Shown here piece by piece: positions 1-7,500 of a stretch of 24,750 nt of DNA. A model generated the notes under the pieces. That model was not told the DNA's origin. It saw only the letters and a program-made list of their open reading frames with translations, and did not search any database. The translations under genes and the position numbers were made by a program. The first letter of the stretch is position 1. Each line of letters begins with the position of its first letter. Source of the DNA: CAIQJJ01 sp964606085 (GTDB lineage: Bacteria; Chloroflexota; Anaerolineae; Anaerolineales; UBA4823); NCBI GenBank assembly GCA_964606085.1, contig CAZSFD010000077.1, positions 1 to 24,750 on the forward strand, written 5' to 3'.

Positions 1-146
1 GCCGCATCGCCCCGTCCAGGTCGCCGCGCGTGACGAAAATGCCGGCCATAGCGTGCAGGGTGGCGGACTTGCCTTGCCGGTCGCCCAGCGCTTCCAGCAT
101 TTCCAGCGCCTCCTGGTAGCGCCGCATCGCCCCGTCCAGGTCGCCG
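1..146. repeat. 26-bp direct repeat inside the TPR region, 120-bp period
   Basis: Bases 1-26 and 121-146 are identical (gccgcatcgccccgtccagg and the six bases after it). The 120-bp offset equals 40 codons, the spacing of the TPR units encoded on the minus strand, where both copies read GDLDGAMR. It points to recent duplication or conversion of TPR units within the gene. Such repeats also promote assembly collapse at the left edge. Confidence 0.85.
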
Positions 147-1043
147 AAGTGCGTCAGCAGGAAGGCGGTGTGAAAGCGCAGGTTACTGCCTTCGGCATCA
201 CCGCGCAGGCGGGCGGCGGCGTGCAGGTCGGGCAGGGCGCGCCGGGCCGTGGCGGCCAGTTCGGCCCGGGCGTAAATGCCGCCGCCCTCATGACCCGGAT
301 AACTGATCCTCCCCAGGTGGCGCAGCGCCAAAAAGTAACCGTCTTCGGCCAACGGGCGCTGGCTGGCGGGCAGGCGGGCGGCGGCAAAGGGCCGCAGGGC
401 CGGGTGCAGGTTATAAAAGTGCAGCAGGTCGGCGGCCCCCCACGGCAGGCTCTCGCGTTCAAGCAGGCCAGCCTGCCACAACTGGTGCAGGCTGTGGGCG
501 GCGCGCTCAACCGCGGCCGGCTGGCCGGCATCATCGGCATACACGCCTTCAATCACCGGGGCGGCCAGCCAATCGCCGAAGGCGGCCTGGAACAGGCTCA
601 GGCGCGCCAGCGCCTCGGCCAGGGCCGGGCTGCTGTGCGCCAGGTGGTCGAGCGAGAAATCGAAACATGCCTGCAGCGTGTCGTGGCGGCGGCCCTCGTC
701 CCAGGCGTCGCGGGCTTCGGGCAGCAGGGCGGCCACCTGGCTGGCAAACTGTGCCAGGCTCAGGCGGCCCTGGCGCTCGAAATGCCCCGCCAGCAGCTTC
801 AGCGCCAGTGGGTGTCCGCCCACGCTGCGGCTGAGGCCGTGCAGGGTGGGGCTGTCCAGCTCGTGGCTGCGTCCGCTCACCCCGCAACGAAACAAAGCCG
901 CCCCGGCGCCCTCATCCAGCCCGCTCACGCTCACCAACTGCTCACCGGGCAGCCCGCTCGGCACGCGGCTCGAAACCAGCAGCGCCGGCCCGCGCGCCGA
1001 AAGGCCGCGCAAAAAGCGAAAGAGCCGTTGCCGCCCAGCTTTT
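1..1043 (-). pseudogene. C-terminal half of CHAT-STAND-TPR protein, out of frame with its N-terminal half and cut by the window edge
   Basis: Translating the minus strand in the frame one base away from the upstream CHAT ORF gives uninterrupted protein from the AAAA run at 1043-1040 to base 1. It begins RQRLFRFLRGLSARGPALLV, the sensor-like strand that follows Walker B in STAND NTPases. GGHPLALKLLAGHF (the 'GxP' motif region) and a helical winged-helix-like stretch follow. The last about 80 residues are TPR-like, with AMRRYQEALEMLEALGDRQG and AMAGIFVTRGDLDGAM. These are the parts missing from the CHAT ORF, which stops at 942. I therefore read both as one gene split by a +1 frame change: removing one A gives ERKAGRQRLFRFL. 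No stop is reached, so more TPRs probably lie beyond the window. It is either a real frameshift mutation, a sequencing or assembly error, or much less likely programmed frameshifting. Confidence 0.75.
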
Positions 1044-2519
1044 GCGCTCGGCATCCTGCCCATCGCGGGCGTAGAGCAGGCTCTCGAAATTATCCAGCGC
1101 CAGCAGCAGGCGCTTCTCTTGCAGGTGGCGGGCGGCGCGTTCCAGGCGCGCTTCCAGTTCCAGCGCCCCGCCATCGGGCAGGCCGCAAAAGGCTTCCAGG
1201 CGCTCCAGCACACGCTGCGGCGGGGGCAGCGGCTCCAGCGGCACGGCCAGCACGCCATCGGCAAAGGCCCAGGCAAAGCGCGCCGCCGCCCGCAGCAGCA
1301 GGGCGGTCTTGCCAATGCCGCCCGGCCCATGCAGGGTCACGGCCAGCGGCGGGTAGCCCGGCCCCTGGCGCAGGCGTTCGGCTGTCAGCAGGCTGCCCAC
1401 CCGCACCAGTTCGCGCTGGCGGCCAAAAAAGCCGCTCTCCACCGGCGGCAGGCCGTCCAGGGTGGGGGCGGGGGGCTGGCTCAGGTGCAGGCCGCCCTCG
1501 GGCGCGGCTGGCAGCAGCACGCCCGGCAGTGCGGGGTCAGCCGCATACAGCACCGGCAGGCCCATTTCCAGGGCCGAAGCGCTGCCGGGTGTGCTGCCCA
1601 GCACGCGCAGGCGCGCCTGGCGCACCGCCTCGAACACATCTTCCCCGCAAAACAGGTGGTGGTAAAAGCTATCGGTAAAGCGGCGGGCGGTGCGGTCGGC
1701 CACGCGCAATTGCATGCCCAGCACGTAGGGCGTGCCTTGCGCGCTGAGCAGGGCGGCCAGGTTGGCTTCATCGCTGTGTCCAGGCGTGGCGCTCAGGCAG
1801 GCCGAAAGCAGCACCAGGGCGGCGCGCCCGCGCAGGCGGGCGGCGAAATCAGCGGCGGGGATCAAGTCATCGGCCCCGTTGGCCTGCTCAAACACCAGGC
1901 TGGTCTGCCGTCCATCGGCGCTGCCATGCCCGGTAAAGTGGACGATGCCGCCGCGCATCCCGGCGGCGGCCTGCTGCAAGGCGTCCATCGTCGGCGGCAG
2001 CACCAGGGTCAGGTCGAGCGGCGGGTTCAGGCGGGTCAGGTCGCCGCGCAGCGCATCCCACTCGCCCTCCACGCCCAGGGCGTAGGGGGCAGGCTGCCCG
2101 TGGTGCAGCAGCGGGTCGGCTGGCACAAACAGCAGGCGCGGGCGGCGCGCCGCAAGAAGCGCCGCTTCTTGTGGCGGCAGGCTCACACCCGGCACCTGGC
2201 GCGCCAGGGCATATTCCGTCGCCACGAAATGCCGCCCATCGTGCAGGTATTCCCACGGAATGCCATTCAGCGCCGGGTCTTCCAGGCGCAAGATCAGGCG
2301 GCCCGGGCGGGCCAGGCGCTGCAAAGCCGCCCCCGCCGGCCCGGCCAAGAGCGCATCATACAGGCGTCTGCCATAGCGTTCGGGCGTCTCGAAAAATTCC
2401 GCTGCCTGCTGCTCGCCAAAGGCCAGCGCCGCCAGCGGGAAGGTGTGGCTGGCCGCGCCATCGGCGCTGACCTGCACCTGGTTGGAGTTGGGGGGGATGG
2501 TGAGGGTGAGGGTAAGCAT
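942..2519 (-). CDS. CHAT-domain caspase-like protease fused to STAND/AP-ATPase NTPase (N-terminal part, frameshifted)
   Basis: This is the N-terminal 525 residues of a large multidomain protein. The CHAT (caspase HetF-associated with TPRs) domain spans about residues 70-335 and shows the family's His/Cys dyad: IVHFTGHGS (H198) and LVLLSACLS (C241). A linker ending in FFGRQREL, a typical STAND entry motif, leads to a P-loop NTPase with Walker A GPGGIGKT (398-405) and Walker B LLLALDNFES (D476). After residue about 492 the frame gives an unrelated Ala/Arg-rich tail and stops; the true continuation is in the next frame (1-1043). The start at 2519 (MLTLTLTI) was chosen over an upstream GTG because it lies 2 nt after the stop of the membrane-protein gene. 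CHAT proteins of this layout are regulated proteases in which the NTPase and TPRs sense and the CHAT domain cleaves a partner. The substrate here is unknown; the neighbouring membrane protein is a candidate by position only. Confidence 0.85.
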   Translation of the reverse strand: MLTLTLTIPPNSNQVQVSADGAASHTFPLAALAFGEQQAAEFFETPERYGRRLYDALLAGPAGAALQRLARPGRLILRLEDPALNGIPWEYLHDGRHFVATEYALARQVPGVSLPPQEAALLAARRPRLLFVPADPLLHHGQPAPYALGVEGEWDALRGDLTRLNPPLDLTLVLPPTMDALQQAAAGMRGGIVHFTGHGSADGRQTSLVFEQANGADDLIPAADFAARLRGRAALVLLSACLSATPGHSDEANLAALLSAQGTPYVLGMQLRVADRTARRFTDSFYHHLFCGEDVFEAVRQARLRVLGSTPGSASALEMGLPVLYAADPALPGVLLPAAPEGGLHLSQPPAPTLDGLPPVESGFFGRQRELVRVGSLLTAERLRQGPGYPPLAVTLHGPGGIGKTALLLRAAARFAWAFADGVLAVPLEPLPPPQRVLERLEAFCGLPDGGALELEARLERAARHLQEKRLLLALDNFESLLYARDGQDAERKSWAATALSLFARPFGARAGAAGFEPRAERAAR

Positions 2520-2521
2520 GA

Positions 2522-3019
2522 TCAGGGTTTGAACAGCAAAAACAGGGTCAGCGCCAGCAAGCACAGCGTGGCAAAGCCAAACAAGCGTTGCGCCCGGCGC
2601 AGGTTGCCGCTTTTATGCTCGAACAGGTCTCTCAGCAGGGCGCGCAGGCGTGTCAGGTCGTGTTCTGGCACATCGAGCGGGCGCGGCAGCACCACGCGCA
2701 GGGCAAAGAACAGGCACAATGTATAGGCAAATATCGAAATTCCCCCGGTGACCTGAAACGGCAGCCATTGGCGATAAGCCGGGTCATCTTTGAAGGCCAG
2801 CACGCCGAAGAACAGGCCGAGCAGGGTGGTGACGAGGGTGATCAACTGGCGGGCAGCGTTTTCGAGCGTCTCCAGCGAGGCGCGGCGCAGGTTAGCAAAA
2901 TAGCTCAGCAGTTCTTGATCGGCGCTGCTGAGCGGTTCAGCGCTCACTGCGATCAGGCCGTCTGCTGGGTCGGCGGTCTCTGCTGCGGTGGGAGGGGCAG
3001 GGGGGGTGTTATCTGCCAT
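2522..3019 (-). CDS. Three-helix membrane protein, partner of the CHAT protein
   Basis: A 165-residue protein with no family I can name. A Pro/Ala/acid-rich N-terminus (1-30) is followed by a charged amphipathic helix (about 32-57) and then three hydrophobic helices at about 59-77 (LITLVTTLLGLFFGVLAF), 89-110 and 146-163. A basic cytosolic-type loop (about 112-145) lies between the second and third. There is no cleavable signal peptide. It overlaps the zinc-ribbon gene by 11 nt and ends 2 nt before the CHAT start codon, so the three genes are almost certainly co-transcribed and translationally coupled. Small helical-hairpin membrane proteins next to CHAT-STAND genes could be the protease substrate, a membrane anchor or a pore-forming effector. 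That role is inference from context only. Confidence 0.8.
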   Translation of the reverse strand: MADNTPPAPPTAAETADPADGLIAVSAEPLSSADQELLSYFANLRRASLETLENAARQLITLVTTLLGLFFGVLAFKDDPAYRQWLPFQVTGGISIFAYTLCLFFALRVVLPRPLDVPEHDLTRLRALLRDLFEHKSGNLRRAQRLFGFATLCLLALTLFLLFKP

Positions 3020-3221
3020 CGCTGGCCGCCGTTTTTTTCACCTTGAATGCCTGCAGGCAATGCTGGCAGGTCACGTGATATTCCTGCGCCGGCTGAGCAG
3101 GGGGGTGAAGAGCGCGGTAAACTTTGGCCGTCGTTCCGCCATCGGTCTGCTCCAAAACGGCCTGATCGAACACGTTTTTCTCCTGGCAATGCGGGCAATG
3201 TGTGGTCAGAAAGGGTGGCAT
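3009..3221 (-). CDS. Small zinc-ribbon-like protein
   Basis: A 70-residue protein with two Cys pairs, HCPHC (C9, C12) and TCQHC (C52, C55), spaced as in a rubredoxin-like or zinc-ribbon fold. It is soluble and ends in a Lys-rich tail. The ATG at 3221 was chosen because AGGAG lies 7 nt upstream; the open frame extends further 5' but without a ribosome site and into the palindrome. It is the first gene of the unit with the membrane protein (11-nt overlap) and the CHAT protein. It could be a metal-stabilised adaptor or nucleic-acid-binding protein. No specific family is recognised and the function is unknown. Confidence 0.75.
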   Translation of the reverse strand: MPPFLTTHCPHCQEKNVFDQAVLEQTDGGTTAKVYRALHPPAQPAQEYHVTCQHCLQAFKVKKTAASDGR

Positions 3222-3296
3222 CAGACATCTCCTGTTAAAAATCATTGTCAGGGGTTGTGGTTGTGCTTGCACTTTGGCACACCCCGACTGCCAAAA

Positions 3297-3302
3297 ATTA
3301 TA
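3297..3302 (-). promoter_or_regulatory. Candidate -10 (TATAAT) of the CHAT operon promoter
   Basis: The minus strand reads GATATAATTTTTGG with a perfect TATAAT at 3302-3297, about 75 nt upstream of the zinc-ribbon start codon. No good -35 hexamer is seen 16-18 nt upstream (C/A-rich sequence there), so the promoter may need an activator. The 40-bp palindrome lies about 40 bp further upstream. Confidence 0.4.
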
Positions 3303-3341
3303 TCGCAGAAGCGGCAGGGGGGTGGATTGGGGTTTTTCCGA

Positions 3342-3381
3342 CTTTATGGTTTCGATAAGAGTACTTATCGAAACCATAAAG
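3342..3381. repeat. Perfect 18-bp-arm palindrome with 4-nt centre
   Basis: CTTTATGGTTTCGATAAG (3342-3359), AGTA, then the exact reverse complement (3364-3381). It lies between the 3' end of the response-regulator gene and the likely promoter of the CHAT operon. Neither strand has a T-run directly after it, so it is not a classical terminator, although on the minus strand the T7 of a weak terminator immediately precedes it. An operator, a recombination or replication site, or an RNA hairpin are all possible. It explains why both strands here encode a similar short peptide. Confidence 0.9.
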
Positions 3382-3386
3382 AAAAC

Positions 3387-3421
3387 AAAAAAATAGCTGG
3401 TTTCAGCAAGCCCACAGGCTT
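3387..3421 (-). terminator. Weak intrinsic terminator candidate after the REC-MinD gene
   Basis: On the minus strand, after the stop at 3447, come two short hairpins: AAGCC/GGCTT (3421-3408) and GCTG/CAGC (3407-3396). A run of seven Ts (3393-3387) follows. The stems are short, so termination may be leaky. It would close the hexosaminidase-kinase operon before the CHAT operon. Confidence 0.4.
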
Positions 3422-3446
3422 CGACTGCAAACGAAATTCGCCAAGC

Positions 3447-4598
3447 TCATTGCGCTTTGGCCAGGTACGCGGCGAAATAGCGCATCGCCTCGGCAATCTT
3501 GGAATTGGGACGGCCCAGCAGAATTGGCCGCCCCAGGTTGATCGCTTCGACGAAGAGTTCGGGGGCAAAGGGCAGCACCAGGTTGCAGGGATGCCGCAAG
3601 GCCGCCTCGATCTTCTGCCGCGGCAAGCCTTTCTGCTCAAAAGTCCAGTTCAGCACCAGGTGGATTTTCTCTTCGGCATACCCCAGCTTGCGGTAAGTAT
3701 CCAGCGCCGCCGCTGCCGCCCGCACCGAGGCCAGTTCGGGGGCCAGCAGCAGCACCACCTCGTGGGCATTGTCGAGAATCTCAAGCGTATCGCTGCCAAA
3801 ATCGTGCGGCAGATCGGTCACGATGTAGTCGAAATTGCCCTGCAGCAATGCAAACGCCTGGCGCAGCGATTCGGAATGCAAGGTTTCTGCTTCGGAAGGA
3901 TAAGTTGGTGCGGCAATCAGGTGAATGCCGCTGTCATGGCGAATGATCACCGATTGCATCACCTCCCAATCCAATTCGTCAGCAGCAATTTTGGCGATGT
4001 CGGCCCAGGTGCGTTTGAGCGGCGCGTTCAGCATCAAAGCCACCTGCCCGGCGGTCAGCACCATATCAGCCACCAGAACCCGCTGCAAGTTGAGCGCCGC
4101 CAGGGCAATGCCCAGGTTGATGGCCATGCTCGAACACCCCACCCCACCGCGCAGGCTGTGAATGGCTACACGATGGGCCTGGCGGGTATTGCGCGTGCTG
4201 GCCACCTGCGCCTGGGCGGTTTTGATGCTTTCAAAACGCTTGAGCAAAACCTGAATGCGAGCGACTAATTCGGCGGGTTCAAAAGGCTTGCTCAGGTGAT
4301 CGTCTGCGCCGGCCTCGAACGCCGATAGCTTGTCGTTGATGTCAGATTGTGCAGTCAATATCAAGATCGGCACATGCGCAAAGCGAGCGTCGCGGCGCAA
4401 CTGGCGTACCACATCGTAGCCGCCCAACTTCGGCATCATCACGTCACAGGTGATCAGGTCGGGCGGGTTTTGGCGGGCCTGCTGCAGCCCTTCCTCGCCG
4501 TTGGAGGCAAATTCGAGCGCAAAGCCCAGGGGGGTCAGGGCGTGCGCCAGCATTTTCTGGTAAATTTTTTCGTCTTCGATAATCAGGATGCGTGTCAT
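3447..4598 (-). CDS. Receiver domain fused to MinD/TadZ(CpaE)-like ATPase with degenerate P-loop
   Basis: A 383-residue two-domain protein. Residues 1-122 are a complete receiver: acidic pair E8/D9, phospho-acceptor D52 in CDVMMP, T82 and K104 in the SKPF motif. Residues about 143-383 follow the MinD/ParA fold of CpaE/TadZ proteins, with ITCD-style strands, a VTDLPHDFGS segment and a VVLLLAPE strand. The deviant Walker A reads SLRGGVGCSS where KGGxGKS/T is expected, so both the signature lysine (now Arg) and the P-loop lysine (now Cys) are missing. TadZ/CpaE proteins localise pilus machinery and some are described as atypical ATPases; no tad or pilus gene is visible here. The ATG overlaps the kinase stop by 4 nt (ATGA), with no separate ribosome site, so translation is coupled and the hybrid kinase is its obvious phosphodonor (inference). 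Confidence 0.88.
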   Translation of the reverse strand: MTRILIIEDEKIYQKMLAHALTPLGFALEFASNGEEGLQQARQNPPDLITCDVMMPKLGGYDVVRQLRRDARFAHVPILILTAQSDINDKLSAFEAGADDHLSKPFEPAELVARIQVLLKRFESIKTAQAQVASTRNTRQAHRVAIHSLRGGVGCSSMAINLGIALAALNLQRVLVADMVLTAGQVALMLNAPLKRTWADIAKIAADELDWEVMQSVIIRHDSGIHLIAAPTYPSEAETLHSESLRQAFALLQGNFDYIVTDLPHDFGSDTLEILDNAHEVVLLLAPELASVRAAAAALDTYRKLGYAEEKIHLVLNWTFEQKGLPRQKIEAALRHPCNLVLPFAPELFVEAINLGRPILLGRPNSKIAEAMRYFAAYLAKAQ

Positions 4599-7500
4599 AG
4601 CTGTTTTTGGGCTTGTTGATAGAGTTCTTCCAATGGTGGGATTTCACGGGCGATCTGCTCAATCCATGCGTCTGCGTCGCCAGACGCCCCTCCCTGCCGC
4701 ATGGCCTGTTCCATCTCAGCCGCCAGATTGGTGAGCGCCTGGGCGTTGAAGTTGGCCGCCGCCCCTTTCAGGCTGTGCGCCAGGCGCAACAATTCCGCTG
4801 CGTTCTTATCCTGGGCCGCCTGGCGCATCTCGCCAACCCGCTGCCGGGCCTGCTCGACAAATTCCCCCAGCATTTCCAGCAAAAATTGGCGGTCATTGCC
4901 AAAACGCGGCAATAAACTGTTCAAATCAATCCCCGCGCCTGTGACTGCGCTGAGCGAAAGAGACGGTTTGGTCGGCGCCAGGGCTGCCTGGCGGGCATCG
5001 GAGAGCCAGTTTGCCAGGGTTTCAACCAGCGCCTGGGGTTCGAGCGGTTTGGTCAGGTAGTCATCCATGCCGGCATCCAGGCAGCGCTCGCGGTCACCCT
5101 TCATGGCGTGGGCGGTCATGGCGATGATGGGGATGTGCCGTGAGCCAGCCGCCTGGCGCACTTCATCCTGGCGAATTTTGCGGGTGGCCTCGAAGCCATC
5201 CATTTCGGGCATCTGCACCTCCATCAAGATCAGGGTGTAGGGCTTGTTTAGCAGCGCTTCCAGAGCCAGGCGGCCATTATCCACCACGTCTACGGCGTAA
5301 CCGGCCCTTTGCAAGATGATGACGGCCAACTTCTGGTTGATCGGGTTGTCTTCGGCCAGCAAAATGCAGGTGGCAGCCCGTTTTTGTTCTGAAAGGGTGT
5401 GGCGGGTGACGATTTTTGCGGCGCTGTCTTTCACCTGATAATCTTTGCGCCCCATCACCGCCACCATGGCCTCAAAGAGTTGCTCGCGCTTGATCGGTTT
5501 TAGCAGGTAACCGGCGCAGCCCAGGGTTTCCAGGCGGGCGGCGTCGCCGCGCTGCCCCATCGAAGTCAGCACAATCACACTGACCTCGCGAATGCGCGGG
5601 TCGGCTTTGATGGCGCGCAGGGTTTGTTCGCCATCCATGCCAGGCATTTGCATGTCGAGCAAAACGATGTGATAAGGCGCACCGGCGTGGATGGCGTTTT
5701 TGAGCGTCTGCAAGGCCTCAGTGCCGCTGAACGCCCACCCACGCCGACAGCCCATACTTTCGAGCATTTTGCGCATGACCATCTGGTTGGTGGCGTGATC
5801 ATCTACCACCAGGATATTAAGCGTTTGCACGTCAACCACCGCTGGCTGCAGGGGTTTGGTATCGGCGGGTTGTTTGGCGAAGCGGGCGGTAAACCAGAAG
5901 GTGCTGCCGCGCCCCACTTCACTTTCAACGCCGATCTGCCCGCCCATCATTTCAACCAGTTGCTTGGCAATCGTCAGGCCCAGGCCCGTGCCGCCATAAT
6001 GGCGGGTGGTCGAACTATCCACCTGGGTGAAGCGCTCGAAAATGGCCCCCGCCCGTTCGGGCGGGATGCCGATGCCGGTATCGTTGACGGTGAAGAGCAG
6101 TGAGGCGCCTTTGGGGTCGGCTTCCTCGAGCGCTACACGCACGACAACTTCGCCATGCTGGGTGAATTTGATGGCGTTACCCACCAGGTTGACCAACACC
6201 TGGCGCAGCCGCCCCGGATCGCCGCGCAGATGCGTCGGGACGTCATGCTGAACGATGCAGGCCAGTTCGAGGCCCTTATCTTGGGCGCGGTGCGCCAGGG
6301 TTCTGGCCACGCCCTCGACCGTGGTGCGCAGGTCGAAATCAATCACTTCCAGGTCAAGGCGGCCGGCTTCGATTTTGGCGAAGTCGAGGATGTCGTTGAG
6401 CAGCCCCAGCAGCGAATCGGCGCTGTCGCGGGCCGTTTTGAGATAATCCTTTTGCTCGGCGGTCAGCGCCGTATCGAGGGTCAGCTCCAACATGCCGATC
6501 ACACCATTGAGCGGGGTGCGGATTTCATGGCTCATGTTCGCCAGGAAGTCACTCTTGGCGTGATCGGCGGCTTCGGCGGTTTTGCGGGCGCGCTCGATCT
6601 CTGAAATATCGTGATACATGCCCAGCGCGCCGATCTTCTCGCCATTCATAATGATCGGAACGCCAAAAATCTCCACATCCACCACCCGGCCATCTTTGCA
6701 GCGGCGCTGCCCCAGGCTGCGCACTTTTTCACCGCTGAGGACGCGCTGGGTCAATACGGAGGCAGACATCCGTTCGCTATCAGGCACCAGGAGGGAATCG
6801 AGGTTTTTACCCACGCAGTCGGCGTGGGTGTGGCCGAAAAGATATTGAAAGGCCGGGTTCAGGCCGAGGATTTTTTCGTTCATATCCAGCACGGCAATGG
6901 CTACCGGGCTGTTTTCGACCAGGGTTTCAAAGAAGCGTTTCTGATACAGCACCGCCTCCTGCGCCACGGCACGTTCGGTGACATCGCGCAAGATATAGAG
7001 GAATTGATCAGGATCATCCTTTTGCGAAATGCGATGGCTGGACAGGTCATACAGGTTGGTTGAACCCTGGATGCGCACGGCGCTCCAATTGCCCAGGGCT
7101 GTACTGCCGGGGGCCGCGTTGCCCAGGGCCGTGCTGCCCAGGCTGCCACGCACATCCTTCCAGGTGGCTTCGTCGAAGAGCAGGGTTTGGATGCCATTGC
7201 CGAGGATTTGTTGGAATAATTTTCCCAGCGCCTGGCTGGCGGCCAGGTTGCAGCGGGTGATCACGCCATGCTGATCGGTCACAAAGAGCAAGTCTGAAAC
7301 CGTATCGAAGATCGCTTCCCATTCCTTTTTTCCCTGGCTCACCAGGGCATAGATACGCTGCTTTTCATCCATTTCGCGCAGCAGTTTTTCGTGGGTGGCG
7401 CTGATTTCTTCGGTTCGTTGCGTCACCAGCCCTTCCAGGTGATCTTTCAATTCCTGCCAGCGGTCATGCTGCCGGCCAGCATAATGGGCCAGCAAGGCCA

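Noticed and set aside
678..2726. Very long open frame on the plus strand opposite the CHAT gene (and another at 53-1678)
   Set aside because: The translation is Gln/Ala/Arg-rich without domains, as expected for the antisense of GC-rich coding sequence. The minus strand has clear CHAT, P-loop and TPR motifs.
3342..3381. Palindrome as a standard rho-independent terminator
   Set aside because: Neither strand has a T-tract immediately 3' of the hairpin. The T7 on the minus strand lies before it.
2988..4268. 426-codon open frame on the plus strand across 3.0-4.3 kb
   Set aside because: It is antisense to the zinc-ribbon and REC-MinD genes, crosses the palindrome and terminator, and has no recognisable motif.
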